This document shows, piece by piece, positions 34,875 to 46,740 of a stretch of DNA of 64,000 nucleotides. Every line of letters begins with the position of its first letter. Positions within the stretch are counted from its first letter, which is position 1. Source of the DNA: Eupeodes corollae (Eukaryota; Arthropoda; Insecta; Diptera; Syrphidae). The notes beneath the pieces are model-generated. The model did no database searches. It had not been told where the DNA came from and was given only the letters and a program-made list of their open reading frames with translations. The position numbers were made by a program, and so were the translations under genes. The DNA lies in NCBI RefSeq assembly GCF_945859685.1, contig NC_079147.1:250594572-250658571 (forward strand), written 5' to 3'.

Positions 34875-37491
34875 ATGGAATCAACGGTGGCGTTTACAGT
34901 TCCAGTAAGGTTGAACTACTTAGTGAAAACCTTCCAGGGCTTCTTCGACAAATTCAGAGCCCAGGCCTGTAAGGAGCGGTTTATCCGCAAACTGAAAAAC
35001 TATGATATATACTACGGCGACTGCTACCAAGACAAAGACAGCGTCTATTTGGGTGTGAATTTCTTGTTGGAACTAAACTCAGGCAAAAAGTCTTGAGTTT
35101 CAACAGTGTGAGCGAGCGCATCACGACAATCCGCATCAAAGCTAAATTCGCCAACATAAGCCTAATATGCGATCATGCCCCAACAGAGGAGAAAGATGAA
35201 GACACCAAAGACATATTCTTCAAGCTCTTGGACAAGACATATGAGCAGTGCCCTGGCTATGACATTAAAATTGTCTTAGAAGATTTTAAAGCCAAGCTAG
35301 GAAGAGAAGACATCTTCGGTGGCACAATCGGGAGATACAGCCTGCATGACACCACCTCCGACAACGGATTCAGGCTGATCGATTTCGCTTCGCGGCAAGA
35401 CGTTCTGGTAGCTAGTTCGCAGTTCACACAACTAAATATCCACAAGGGATCATTTAAATCTACTGACCAATCAACCGTGAACCAGATTGACCACATTGCG
35501 ATCGACGCACGACACTTCTCCAGTATACTGGATATCCGAACATTCCGAGAGGCCAACATTGACTCGGACCACTACCTCGTTGTAGCCAAGGTACGTCTAC
35601 GGATATCCCGACCATCGCAAAAGACTGCCATGTCCTTTTCCGATCGAGTCTCTAATAACCTCTTAAGGAGTCCTATGTAGCGAATCAATAGGCATACAAA
35701 ACCGCGCTGCGCAAAAGGACTAGAGATGCTCTCGAGCTCTACGAGCAGAAGAAGAGAGAGGAACACCGACTTCTTAGATGGAAAAAAAGAGAGCATGAGA
35801 AGCGCGCGATCGAGGAGATACAGGGATGTCACAACAGGGATGAGGTTCGTAAATTTTACCAAAAGGCAAAAACAAACTACCAAGGGTACCAGCCACGAAC
35901 TGAATCCTGTAAAGACGATCAGGGGAACATCGTAGTAGAACCGCAGTCCATGCTGAGAATATGGAAATATCACTTCTCCAAATTATATAACGGAGATGAC
36001 GAACCGAATTCCGCCTACCCAACCTTGACGAAGTGAAGATAGCTATATCTAAACTTAAGTCAGCTGCTGGAGCTGACGGCATCGCTGCCGAACTATTCAA
36101 AGCAGCAGGCGATGACTTGGTACGGAGCATGCACCAACTCATCTGCAAAATATGGTCGGAAGAAAGCATGCCCGATGAGTGGAATCTCAGCATAGTGTGC
36201 CCGATACATAAGAGAGGAGACCCTGTAAACTGCGCCACCTACAGAGGCATCAGTCTCCTTAACATTGCGTATAAGATCCTCTCAGCCATATTATGTGAAC
36301 GTCTGAAGACATTCGTCAACAACCTGATTGGTCCTTATAAGCGTGGCTTCAGACCAGGAAAGTCCACTATCGACCAAATATTCACACTACGACAGATCTT
36401 GGAAAAAACCCAGGAACTTCAGATCGATACCCACCATCTCTTTATCGATTTTAAAGCCGCGTATGACAGCGTCCATAGGGAAGAGCTATGTCTGGTTTTA
36501 GCATCCCTGTCAAACTTATCCGTTTGTGCAGAATGACGATGACGATGCTCTATCAAGTTTGGAAAAGATCTTACCGATGCATTTTAGACAAGGCGATGCA
36601 CTGTCATGCGACTTCTTCAACATCGTTCTTGAAAGAATTGTGCAAAACTCAACCGTCAACACTAGAGGCACAATCTTCCAAAGGTCCATCCAATAATAAT
36701 TGAAAGATCAAAGCGTGATGTCAGTGGAGCATTTTTTAGCATTGCGACGGAAGCGAAGAAGATAGGTTTAGTGGTCAATGAGGGTAAGACCAAGCATATG
36801 CTGTCATCAAAAAAGGACACTGAACAACGACGTCTTGGACTAAACGTCACCATGGACAGCTATAACTATGAGGTAGTTAAGGACTTTGTCTACCTACCAG
36901 ACAACGACACCAGCGCTGAAATCAAATGAAGAACAACTCTTGCAAATCGCTGCTTCTTTGGACTTAGAAGGCAATTGAGAAGTAAAGTCCTCTCTCGAGC
37001 ATCTAAAATCACCATCTATAAGACACTCATCATTCCGGTTCTCATTTATGGCACTGAGACCTGGACCCTGTCAAAGAAAGATGAGAGCGTCTTAGGATGT
37101 TTCGAGAGAAAAATTCTTCAGATGATTTTTGGTCCCGTACGCATAGATGGAGAATGGAGGAGAAGATATAACGACGAACTGTACGGGCTGTACAGCGACA
37201 CTGACCTAGTTAGCAGAATTAAAGTCCAACGGCTTATATGGCTAGGTCATGTAGAGCGGATGGACATCAACGCTCGAACCGGAAGGCTTTCGAATTCAAT
37301 CCCGAGGGACGGTGCAGTAGAGGAAGACCCTGACGCAGGTGGCGCACCCAGGTGGAAGAGGACCTCAACCAACTTGGCGTGTGAAACTGGAGACAGCTAG
37401 TTTGAACTAAGCTGGCTGAAGTCGCATGTTGGTTGGGGCCCAGGTCCGCCCCGGACTGTAGCGCCACCTTAAGTAAGTAAGCAAGCACTTG
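34875..37491 (+). pseudogene. RTE-like LINE, copy 1 (endonuclease + reverse transcriptase)
   Basis: Consecutive frames rebuild an apurinic endonuclease plus RT protein. Endonuclease (34875-35680): YYGDCYQDKDSVYLGVNF, ISLICDHAPTEEKDED, IKIVLEDFKAKLGRED, the NQIDHIAID block and the IDSDHYLV end with the catalytic SDH. Linker (35690-36030): KFYQKAKTNYQGYQ. RT (36033-36700): AAGADGIAAELFK, YRGISLLNIAYKIL, GFRPGKSTIDQIFTLRQIL and HHLFIDFKAAYDS (first catalytic Asp). The YADD region is deleted near 36690. After it come VNEGKTKHML, LIWLGHVERMD and the 3' end. Endonuclease DFN reads DFK. Several frameshifts. The 3' end reads GGACTGTAGCGCCACC and then (TAAG)n. The clade label rests on the domain plan and the short-repeat tail. 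Confidence 0.82.
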
Positions 37492-40400
37492 TAATGAGTT
37501 TATATCTGCCGTATAAAGTGAGTACCAACTACCAAAATATGTCTTAGAGACATAAATACCACAGTCAATAATATTAAAAGTCAAATAGCAGATATTCAAC
37601 CAACAATACTAAACTTAATGAAGAAACAACTATAACTATGAATCACGAGTTCATTTTAACTATGATAGACGGAAAAGTATTAAATGAATTAACGGAAACA
37701 AAGTTTACTTCAATAAAGATGAATCAATTGAGGACGAACATAATTTTGGTGTATCGAATCTCTCCACTTCAATCTTGAGTCATTAAATTGAATTCTCCTT
37801 CGATGGGACCAGGGAGGAAGAAGTAGGAGAAAATAAGAGATCCAAACGCAAGAGTTTGGAAACACTTATAACGGAAACACTGCAAGAAGATCTTTTAAAT
37901 AATTAGATGCAACCGCTCGAATAACTGGATTTAATGGAGAAGTTATAATGAGGCTTAAAATAATATTGAACGTTTCGAATTGCAGAGAAATAGTGAATGC
38001 AGTTAGGATTGGGGAGTATACTAAGAAAACGGTAGAGCTATTAAAACAAAAGTATATCGAAAAACTTCTCACACCTACTCTACACAAAATATTGGTTCAT
38101 AGTCAAAATAGCATTGAATTTCAATCACTACCACTTGGAGAACTGTCAGAAGTAGCCCAGGAGTTCAAAAATAAAGACTACAAGAAATATCGATACCAGA
38201 ATTTGTTTAAAGTTTCAATGATTATAAGGACCTTTTTAACATGCTTCTAACCTCTTTCGATCCACTTATTTTTTCCTTAAAGCATGTGAGAAACCAAAAA
38301 GATCTGAAAGAACGATACTCTCCAGAAATGATGAGTTTATTACACATTTCCACAGACTTAGATTATTAATTTCTTTTGTCTTTATTTCTTTTTCCTCTGT
38401 TTGAGGTTTGATTTATCACCAAATGCCTTAAAATTAAAAAAAAAATACTTTTTTCATGTTTTTCTTTTTGCTCTACTGTTTCAATTCACTCAGATTAATT
38501 TTAAAATTAATTTTGACGATTGCATATTAAAATACTGCTATGTTTATCACTTTTGTTAAAACTTTTTACATATTTAAACACAAATTTCTGAAACACTTTG
38601 TAAACAGTTTTTTTAAAGTCACAATTTGTATAGCCTTGGAAATTTCCTTCAAGATACAAAAAATTTAAGCAATATCTCTATTCGTTTAGGAGATATGATT
38701 TTTGCAGGTTTTTAACAAAGAAATTAAAAATTGCAAAAGTTTTACTAAACATTCTTAAAATTTTGTTACTAACTCAAATATCCTAAATGATTATGTTTTG
38801 AAATTTTTGTTAACATTTCGTTATTGAAAAACAAATGTTTATTTATTTTTTCTAAATTATTTAAACGCCTGTGTATTATTACGCCAGAATACAGCAATAA
38901 CTTAAATGATTAACAAAATACTTTTCAAAGTTCTTAAAATGACAATTTTAATTTAGAAAAACTATTGTTACAAATTGGAGAACCATTAATCTAATTGTGT
39001 TTGTTTTACGTTATAAAATCTTAATTTAATATTTCAACAGAATAGAAATTGAACAAATTTTAAGTCAACTTCATTTCTACCATATGTATATCATATTATT
39101 GCCACTTCAGTAATTATTACATTGTTGGAAATATATGCAAGTTTTATATAAGTTGTTATGCATTTTCAGTCTTACATGCTCTACAATGTTATGTACCAAC
39201 ATTGAATGTGATTAAATTATCTTAAGAATGAACATTATTCGAATTATAAAATTTATCCTTTGCCTTTGGCTTGAAAATTGAATATCCTTTTTACTACAAC
39301 AACTTGACATTTAGATTTTCAATTACTTATCAATGCTCTAAGCCAAATATTCACTTTATCTTCATCTTCCGTCAAGTGGAATATATCTACATTTTACATT
39401 CTCCCTCTCGCTTTCTCTCTGTCATCTTCTTATCTAACGCATTTCCTTCAAAAAACCATTCATCCTTATTCTAGTTTAATATAGAAAACAAAATAAAATA
39501 AAAAAAGACACATATCCTAGCTTCAAACAGAAGACAGACATATGGAAAATCTTAAACTAAACCGGAAGACAAAGTTGTTCATCTTATACCAGCAGTTTTT
39601 ACTTTTTTTTCTGTTTCATTTTATTTAACTAAGAAAAATAAATCCTTAAAAGAATCACATCGTCTTCGTCATGGTAAACGGAGAATAAAAGGATTTATGT
39701 TATGTATACGTACGTCTCGTATGGTAACAAATATATACGTAAAATATATCATTCGCTTTTATTTCACTTGAAACGTTACATATATTAATACAAAATCTCT
39801 ATGTGGAAGAAGCTCCAGAGATTTGGAATTTGTGTATAGGAATTGAATTAACATTAATAAAATATTCTATCAGGGATATTGCTGGGTAATAAATTTAATG
39901 TTTTCAGTTAAACAAACATTCTATGGAAATGTCAAATTAGCGTAAGGACAATAAGAGAAACAGAAACAGGACATAGTACAAGGGACAAATAGGGTTAGGA
40001 GGAATTGGAACTTAAAATCTCATTTGTATTCATCCCCTTGTGTTTTTTTTTGATTTTGTTGCTAAATATTTTGAATTAATAAGAAAAAACAAAAATTACC
40101 ATACACGAGTTTACACTTTAACATTTAAAAATGACATATTTCACAGAGTTGTAGGTTACTTTTTATCTGAAACTCAAAAAGGAAACAGTTCTAAAGAAAA
40201 AACACTCGAGTTCTTATTAATCTTGGATAAGATTTTTTTCCGAGAAATTATATCAACACATACAAACGAATATGACTTCTTAGTAAATTTGTCACACGTC
40301 AAACAACTGTGACCTGTATAACGAAGATCATGCATATAATGGTGACATAACTTGACAGTCCTTTACATATGATTTGACATGTGTTTAGAATTGAAGTCCT

Positions 40401-40705
40401 TAAAGACTGGTTCTGATTATAATTCTTCAATATTCTATCACATTTGAGCTTTTGAGGTTTATGAATCATATATCTATGTACGTAAATAATTAATATTAAA
40501 ATTACTTTTGCTTTAAAAATTTTGTATCGTATGTTAGAAAAGATGTGATATGAGATGGGGAGAAGAAGAATGCTCTGGGCCATATTCTTCCAAATGCAAG
40601 GTGAAAAAAATGAATACATTAAAATTTCAACCCTACGTCCGTCATTGGCACCGTAAACGAGAAAAGGATATTTATAATTTTTAGAACATTTATTTTCATA
40701 ATAAA
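37492..40705. other. Largely non-coding, with two weak coding scraps
   Basis: A 47-codon frame from 37638 (+) begins MNHEFILTMIDGKVLNELTE and resembles the start of some transposon-associated proteins, but I cannot name it. A 101-codon frame (37948-38250, +) is lysine-rich (KKTVELLKQKYIEKLL) with no recognised domain. They may be parts of one decayed element. The remainder (38300-40705) shows nothing. Confidence 0.3.
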
Positions 40706-41900
40706 CTAGCGGACCCAACAGACTTTGTAATGTCAAAAAGATTTTTAATGTGGCAGTTTTTTGTTCCTGCTTAAAATTCTTGGTAATATGGCGTTGTGAA
40801 TAAAAAATAATTAAATGTAACATACATACATATATATATACTCGTAAGTTTTTAAAAGTAAGAATCGCTTTATTTTTAATCATGTGAATCATAGTTATTA
40901 ACCAGAAATCAGTGTTATTGTAATTGTAGGGCTTTGTGATATACGATGTTTTTTGTTTAACTACTTGGCGCTTGGACACACAAATCTGCTGGTTTTCCAA
41001 CACGGGAACAAGCAACATGCAATTGACCATGTGAAAAACATGAGTTTTCTACAACACTTAATTATTGCCCCTGGGACTTGTTTATGGTCATAGCAAAAGC
41101 AAGACCCACTGGAAACTGTAGTCGTTTAAGCTCAAATGGCACATCAGTCGGAATCATTGGGATGCGCGGTATGAGAACATCTTCTCCTTTATACTTTCCT
41201 TTGAGTTTATCATATTGCTTAATCATTTTCTTTATCGCTAACCATGTACAATTGCAAAGACGTGGTTGGTTGATATTTCGCAACATTAAAACTATTGAAT
41301 CATCCTTTAGTTGAAGATTATCAGGGGTATAGTTGACTACATCATCTAAATTAGTAGCCGGATCAATTGATTTATTGATATGTATAGTCGACTGTAATTT
41401 GTTCTTGAATTTTGAAATTTAATTCCTTTACATCAATGTTTTTTGCAGCCAATATAGCTCGTTTGCTCAACCAATCACGGTTTCTGTAATTTTGAGAAAC
41501 ATCTGGTAACACGTTTTGAATAAGTTCGTTTTTTGATTGCGTTAGCTGACAAAAACTTTACCATTACCAATGTCAATGAGTTGTTTAGAGAATATGTTTC
41601 CAGATTGGTCATTTGAAACTCGACACGCGTATTCTTGCTTAAATGAAGCACTTTGACATGTTTCCACAAATGGGAGGACGTAGACGTAGTTAGATTGATT
41701 TTATCAGCTGGAGTTGATCGTGAAATCACTGTAAATGTTCGAAAAATATCTACTGCTAATAAAATTATTGCATCACCAAATCTGTCATCATTGCTTCGTA
41801 GATCTTTTAAGGTTCTGTCTAAAGAATCCAAAGACTTTGCATGTGCCATCGTACATTCATTCCAAACAATCAATTCACATTGCTGCAAACCTTTGCCATT
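40706..41900 (-). pseudogene. Helitron helicase fragment with 3' terminus
   Basis: Reading leftwards: LIVWNECTMAHAKSLDSL (41475-41888) is helicase motif II, where the usual DE has become NE. Then ILLAVDIFRTFTVI is a decayed GDFRQ-type motif III and STPADKINLTT follows. After a gap, LCNCTWLAIKKM and LIPRIPMIPTDVPFELKRL lead to AFAMTINKSQGQ (41062-41286), the last helicase motif. The sequence then runs to GTTGGGTCCGCTAG (ending at 40709), which fits a Helitron 3' end with CTAG. Helitron helicase unwinds DNA during rolling-circle transposition. The N-terminal Rep domain is missing; the right edge is not defined. Confidence 0.78.
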
Positions 41901-42108
41901 GTACGAACTTTATACAATAGTAATAAAGCTCAAATTGACTACATTTAAGTTAGAAAGCTTTTGTATGGGAAAAGGAAAAGGGCTATTTTTATGGGTTTTT
42001 CGGCAATTATTCCAATTTTTCCCGCCGTAAAAACCACCCCTGAACTTAAACTTATTTAACAAAGACGTGTTTTATTTAATTTCTGACCAACTGTATTCTG
42101 AAAACCAT

Positions 42109-43052
42109 TATATCAGTGGCCACAAACCATAACCACTTAAGTCGAGTTATGACGAAAATAAGTTTTGTTCATAATCCTGTTCAAAATATCAAGATCTATT
42201 TTCATGGAAACGAGTTGATAAAATGGCAATAGATTAAATTGGAATGAAGTTCAGTGGCTGCGATACACAAACGCAGCAATCATGTGGAATATAAAAATTC
42301 TTTGGATAAAAATGAGTAGGAAAGAGAAGCATTTCTCAGGAAAAAGGGATATTATGAGCTTAAAACAATTCATAAGTCCTGACTTTCATTTCTTTTATGA
42401 TAATCTTAATTTAACAGAACCTGGCAACGCCGATGATGTTTGAACAGTGATGTTAGTCACAAAAATAAAAAAATGCAAACAAAATAAAAAAAATTTAAAT
42501 ATAATTATAATAATCATATTCTTATTTTTCAAAAATTAATTTGTTTTATCTATTGAAATCATAGAACAACTATTTCTTGACACGTAAGTAAAAATATATG
42601 AAAAGTAACTTAAAATATGGCTAATTATTGGTAAGGAAAAGAACTTAACTCAACATAGGAAATCATATACCATATTCTCACACAAAGATTATAGACCTAA
42701 GTCGATATAAGAAATTGTTCTTCCCTAATATGCCAAAATAGCCTAACTCAACCTAAGCCTTTTGCTTTTTTTCTCCTAAATATGCCACAAAAGCCTAACT
42801 CGACCTATGATTTTTTTTTTTCAAGTTAAATAAGCCATAACAGCTTAAGTGTTTTTTTTTTCTTAAGTTGTCTTTTATAAAAATAATTTGATCTTAATTT
42901 CTAAAAAAGAGTTAATTTTCATCAATTTTGCATTACATTTTTTTTGAAATTACAATAAATTTTTTGTCAAACACGATCTAAAACTTCAAACTGTTCTGAT
43001 GAAAAGTATGAAAATTTGACTAAAGCGGTTATGGCTTATGACCACCGATATG
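42109..43052. mobile_element. Non-autonomous TIR element with internal repeats
   Basis: The left end TATCAGTGGCCACAAACCAT (42111-42130) is matched inversely by the right end around 43021-43051 (ATGGCTTATGACCACCGATA). Similarity continues through AACCACTTAAGTCGAG. Between about 42715 and 42860 a roughly 60-bp unit built on GCCTAACTCAACCTAAGCC is repeated about three times, degenerately. No protein is encoded. The target duplication is unclear. Superfamily unknown. Confidence 0.55.
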
Positions 43053-43255
43053 TACAGACGCATCTTAAGACAACAAATTTAAGGTTATCTATTTTTCTTC
43101 ATATCGTATAACATGATTGATTGTATTGAAATAAAATCTCGTTAAGGCTAAGAAAATAAATATAAGCTCAAATGGAGCGACCTAATGCATTCCGCCCTCG
43201 AAGACAGAAATTTGGAATACTATTTAAAACAAAATCATAAGCAAGTAATTAAAAA

Positions 43256-43756
43256 TAGGCTGGCGTGCGATCCACACTTAACACACTTAACCATTCCGTC
43301 TGTCGATTAGTCTTGCAAAAAAGGTTTGTAGGTTTTCTTGTTTTGTTCGAAAAGATATCAGTTGAATAATCCAAAACATTTAAAAATTGCCAACAGTATT
43401 TTGCATACTATGATAAAATAGTTTAATTTCATAATCTATTTTTGTTAACGAGATTTTTAGTCGCCAACCAATTTTTAGTAGAATTTACGTACTTTTTTTT
43501 GAAGATTTAATTTTTTTTCTATGAAAAAACCTTACCGTTGGATTTAAAAAAAAAAAATAATGAATGTCGAAAAAATATTTTCTGTGAGATAAAATAAGTT
43601 TTAAGCTAATATTGTTATTTTTTGGAAAGATATTATAGTCGGTAGTAAATTGTTACCAAGTTTAAGTATTGTTTTGTATAGGTTTTTATATTTTGTAAAA
43701 AAAAAACTGTCAATTCGATTTTTATCAAAATTTTATCGAATGTTTAAAACAATCTC
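43256..43756 (-). repeat. Family R repeat, copy 8, left part
   Basis: It begins GGCTGGCGTGCGATCCACAC, then CCATTCCGTCTGTCGATTAG (43290-43309), and continues through monomers to TCGAATGTTTAAAACAAT, where a Helitron end interrupts it. The element resumes at about 46449. Confidence 0.8.
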
Positions 43757-46448
43757 ATATATAAAATTCTCCTGTCACAGTGTTAGTTGCCATACTCCTC
43801 CGAAACGGCTTAACCAATTTCAATGAAATTTAGCATATACACTCGGTAGGTCTGAGAATAGGTTTTTATCTTTTTTTTATATTCCTACCAGCTGAGCCGA
43901 CAAACGTTGTTTTGTCATATAAATAATTTCTAGAGAATATTTTGCTACAAAAAAATATTTAACTAATTGTAAGTGTGTAGGGATGTGGCATATAAGTGGG
44001 AGAGGTATAGAGCACTGTAAACGCTGACAAAAAAATATTATTCTACGATGTGGTGAGCTTTTTCAGCAATTAATGGTCGACAGGTAAGTAAAGATACAGA
44101 GCGAACGATCACGATACTTGCGATTTAATCTAAAAATAGGTGCGTTCGGAAGAATATATTTACCTACAAGACGTTATCATCACCAACGCCATCATACGTA
44201 GGCAGTCCACGCCTTTTGCAAGAATATGTCCAGGATGCTCTGATTTACGTTTTATATGAACGGCCGTGTTTACTTATCACGTTCACGTGTTATCCGAAAT
44301 GATCGGAGATTACATCTTTACTATTGCCTGGCAAAATGCAATACATCGTCATGACATTACAGTACGTGTGTTCAGACAAAAATTGAAGTCTTGATAAATT
44401 TCATTACAAAATTACATTTATTCGGTCCAACACGTCCCACATCCAGCAGGATGTATAGCGTTGAATGGTAATAACGGAGATTACGTCATGCTCACATTTT
44501 GGTTTGGTTAGTCGATAAAATACGTCCTGCTGAAATCGACAGTTTAATTTCTGCGAAAATTCCAGATCCTTCTACTGATCAAATATTGTTCTATATTGTT
44601 ACAACAAACATGATTCATGGCCCATGCGGCAATCTGAATCGGTTATCGCCTTGCATGGTAGATGGAAAGTGAACTAAAAGTTTTCCGAAAAATTTCACTA
44701 ACTATACGATCCCAAATGCTTATCCAAATTATCTTAGAAGAAATCCCGACAATAGCGGACAATCATTTGTTAAAATATTAACAGCGTAGACATTGACATT
44801 GATAACCGTTGGGTGTCCCAATATTCGCCTCTGCTGAGTAAAACATTCAATGCTCATATTAATGTTGAGTTCTGCAGTTCAGTGAAGAGAATCAAATATT
44901 TGTTCAAGTATGTGAATAAAGGCAGTGACATGGGTGTATTTTGGATTGAAAGTACCAATTTTAATGCTCATCCGGTTAATAAAGATAATGAAAAAACACT
45001 TTATCAAATTGGCATGTACGTCAGCTCCAATGAAGCTGTTTGGCGTATCTTTGGTTTCCCAATTCATGAACGGGATCCAGCAGTTACGCATTTCGCCGTC
45101 GTTTATTTGACTAGCGAGGCAGCGTTTGATCGTGCTGTTAATCCAACAAAAACTACAGTCACTGAATTTTTTTAATTGTGTAATCTATTCAGAAGTACCA
45201 CGCTATTTCACATAGGCTGCTAGAACAAAATGGATGCCTCGCAAGCAAGGTATGCCGGTTGATGCATGTCCCGGTTTATTCAAATCAAATACCTTGGGGC
45301 CATTATTTTTAGTCAACCCAAGGCAGACTGAGCGCTTCTATATTCTAATGTTATTTGTTAATGTCACCGGTCCATTATCATTTCAAGATAGCAGGGTTCA
45401 ACTGTACAGCTAAATAAGTTCGCTTACTATTCGCTACAGTGCTGACTACATATTTCCCGGCCTTTCCCACTTATATAGCACATCGTAACACACTTACAAT
45501 TAGTTCGTTATTTATTTCTAGCAAAATATTCTCTAGAAATTATTAATATGACAAGATAGCGTTTGTTGGGTCAGCTATTATCTATATATATAAAACTGAA
45601 ATCAAGCAAAAGAGGAAATCTTTGTTACGGTTTGGCTTCGAAAATTCTTATCCAATTGTCACGCAGTTTTTCTTTAAATGAAATAATTATATCACGACGC
45701 ATGTTTTAGGCATAAATAATGTCCGATAATATAGGTCAATAATTTGCTATACATATGAAATCCAAACATCACTTACTCACTGATCTCACGTTTCGAAAGG
45801 AAATATTAATGCCAATTGCAATTTCTGTCGTGCATTCACATAGCCTAAAGAACCGCCAGGTCTCTACTGTTCAGGAGGAAAAGTTTTATTGGCAAAAATT
45901 GCTGATCCACCGGAACCATTAAAAAACTATTTTGAATCATTTTCATCTAGATACTAGACATTTTCTTGATATGATTAGAGTTTACAATTCTGCTTTCTAA
46001 ATGACGTCATTTAGTGGTAATGAGTCTTGGATATTTTATGCCTACAGTTCAGTTGTGCTTAAAGTTCAGGGTCAAGTCTATAATTTAGCTGGATCACTTT
46101 CACCAAACAACTCTGACGAACCGAAATGTTTTCAAATATATATTCTTTCAGGCCCATCAACAAACTTAACTTTCTATTGATAATTTGACTGATCAAGATA
46201 ATGCTATTGATATTCCAATTGAATGTTTGAATTCTTTGATTACATCAAGACTTCCTCCGCATAAACTGGACTTGAAAATTGGGGCTCAAATAATACTTAT
46301 GAAGAATTTTAATGCACTTAAATTATGCAATGGTACTTGGTTACGGATAGTAACTATGCAGAGGAACGTGATTGAAGCTAAAATTCTTTCCGGCTCAGCC
46401 CAAGGTCAAGTCGTTTTCATTCCCAGGATACCGATGATTACTAACGAA
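43757..46448 (+). mobile_element. Composite Helitron insertion (at least two partial elements)
   Basis: The insert starts TCATATATAAAATTCTCCTG (43756-43775), with TGTTAGTTGCCATACTCCTC following, a known style of insect Helitron 5' end. A stretch of about 115 bp near 43893-44010 is repeated inversely at 45468-45585 and looks like a Helitron 3' end (CGTTTGTTGGGTCAGCT on the right). Immediately after it, CTATATATATAAAACTGAAA (45592-45611) looks like another 5' start. Rep fragments lie at 44230-45420 and N-terminal plus helicase fragments at 45800-46475. The whole block splits a family R copy, which dates it as the younger insertion. Confidence 0.7.
44230..45420 (+). pseudogene. Helitron Rep (HUH nuclease) domain, broken
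   Basis: Shifted frames read HRHDITVRVFRQKLKSLI (near 44350), then after two stops RRLRHAHILVWLVDKI (near 44485) with the HUH metal-binding pair HAH. NMIHGPCGNLNRLSPCM follows. A frame from 44813 contains FNAHINVEFCSSVKRIKY and LFKYVNKG, where the two tyrosines spaced YLFKY are the nicking tyrosines. WRIFGFPIHERDPAV follows, ending at 45175. A further shifted piece (45220-45410) reads KQGMPVDACPGLF and VTGPLSFQDSR. Rep would nick and join DNA strands in rolling-circle transposition. Stops and shifts make it non-functional. Confidence 0.82.
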
Positions 46449-46475
46449 TATATATTTGACTCAAAAATCAATTAA
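45840..46475 (+). pseudogene. Helitron N-terminal piece fused to helicase C-terminal piece
   Basis: From about 45860 shifted frames read GKVLLAKIADPPEPLKNYF and FSGNESWIFYAYS, then VKVQGQVYNLAGSLSP (read as LKVQGQVYNLAGSLSP), matching the N-terminal region of Helitron proteins. Directly after, 46185-46475 reads DIPIECLNSLITSRLPPHKL, LKIGAQIILMKN, LCNGTWLRIVTM and VVFIPRIPMI, the helicase C-terminal part. The Rep and most helicase motifs are missing between them, so this is an internally deleted copy. Its last codons run into family R sequence. Confidence 0.72.
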
Positions 46476-46740
46476 ACCAACTTTTAGTATTGTTTTGTAG
46501 GAAAAATGAAAATTCGATTTTTCTCAAAATTGTACCGAATGTTGAAAACAATATTTCTAATAAGATAAAACTAGTTTGAAGCCATAGTTTCTTCTCGAAT
46601 TAAGGGACGTACACGCGCACGCACAGACATCTTTCTAAAAATCTTTTATTTCGACTCTTCGGAACGTGAAACGTCGAGAAATGTCAACATATTTCATTAA
46701 ACAAATCGGACCGATTGCAATAAAAATTTTAAAAAGTAAT
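46449..46740 (-). repeat. Family R repeat, copy 8, right part
   Basis: Sequence resumes with TTTGACTCAAAAATCAATT and AACTTTTAGTATTGTTTTGTAG. It then passes through ACGTACACGCGCACGCACAG and GACTCTTCGGAACGTGAAAC to AATCGGACCGATTGCAATAA, the left-terminal part of the family in reverse orientation. It continues the unit broken at 43756. Confidence 0.75.

Noticed and set aside
40299..41030. A 243-codon minus-strand frame as a host gene
   Set aside because: It shows no domain, is rich in Ile/Lys/Tyr as expected of translated AT-rich DNA, and its start lies in Helitron 3' sequence. I could not support it.
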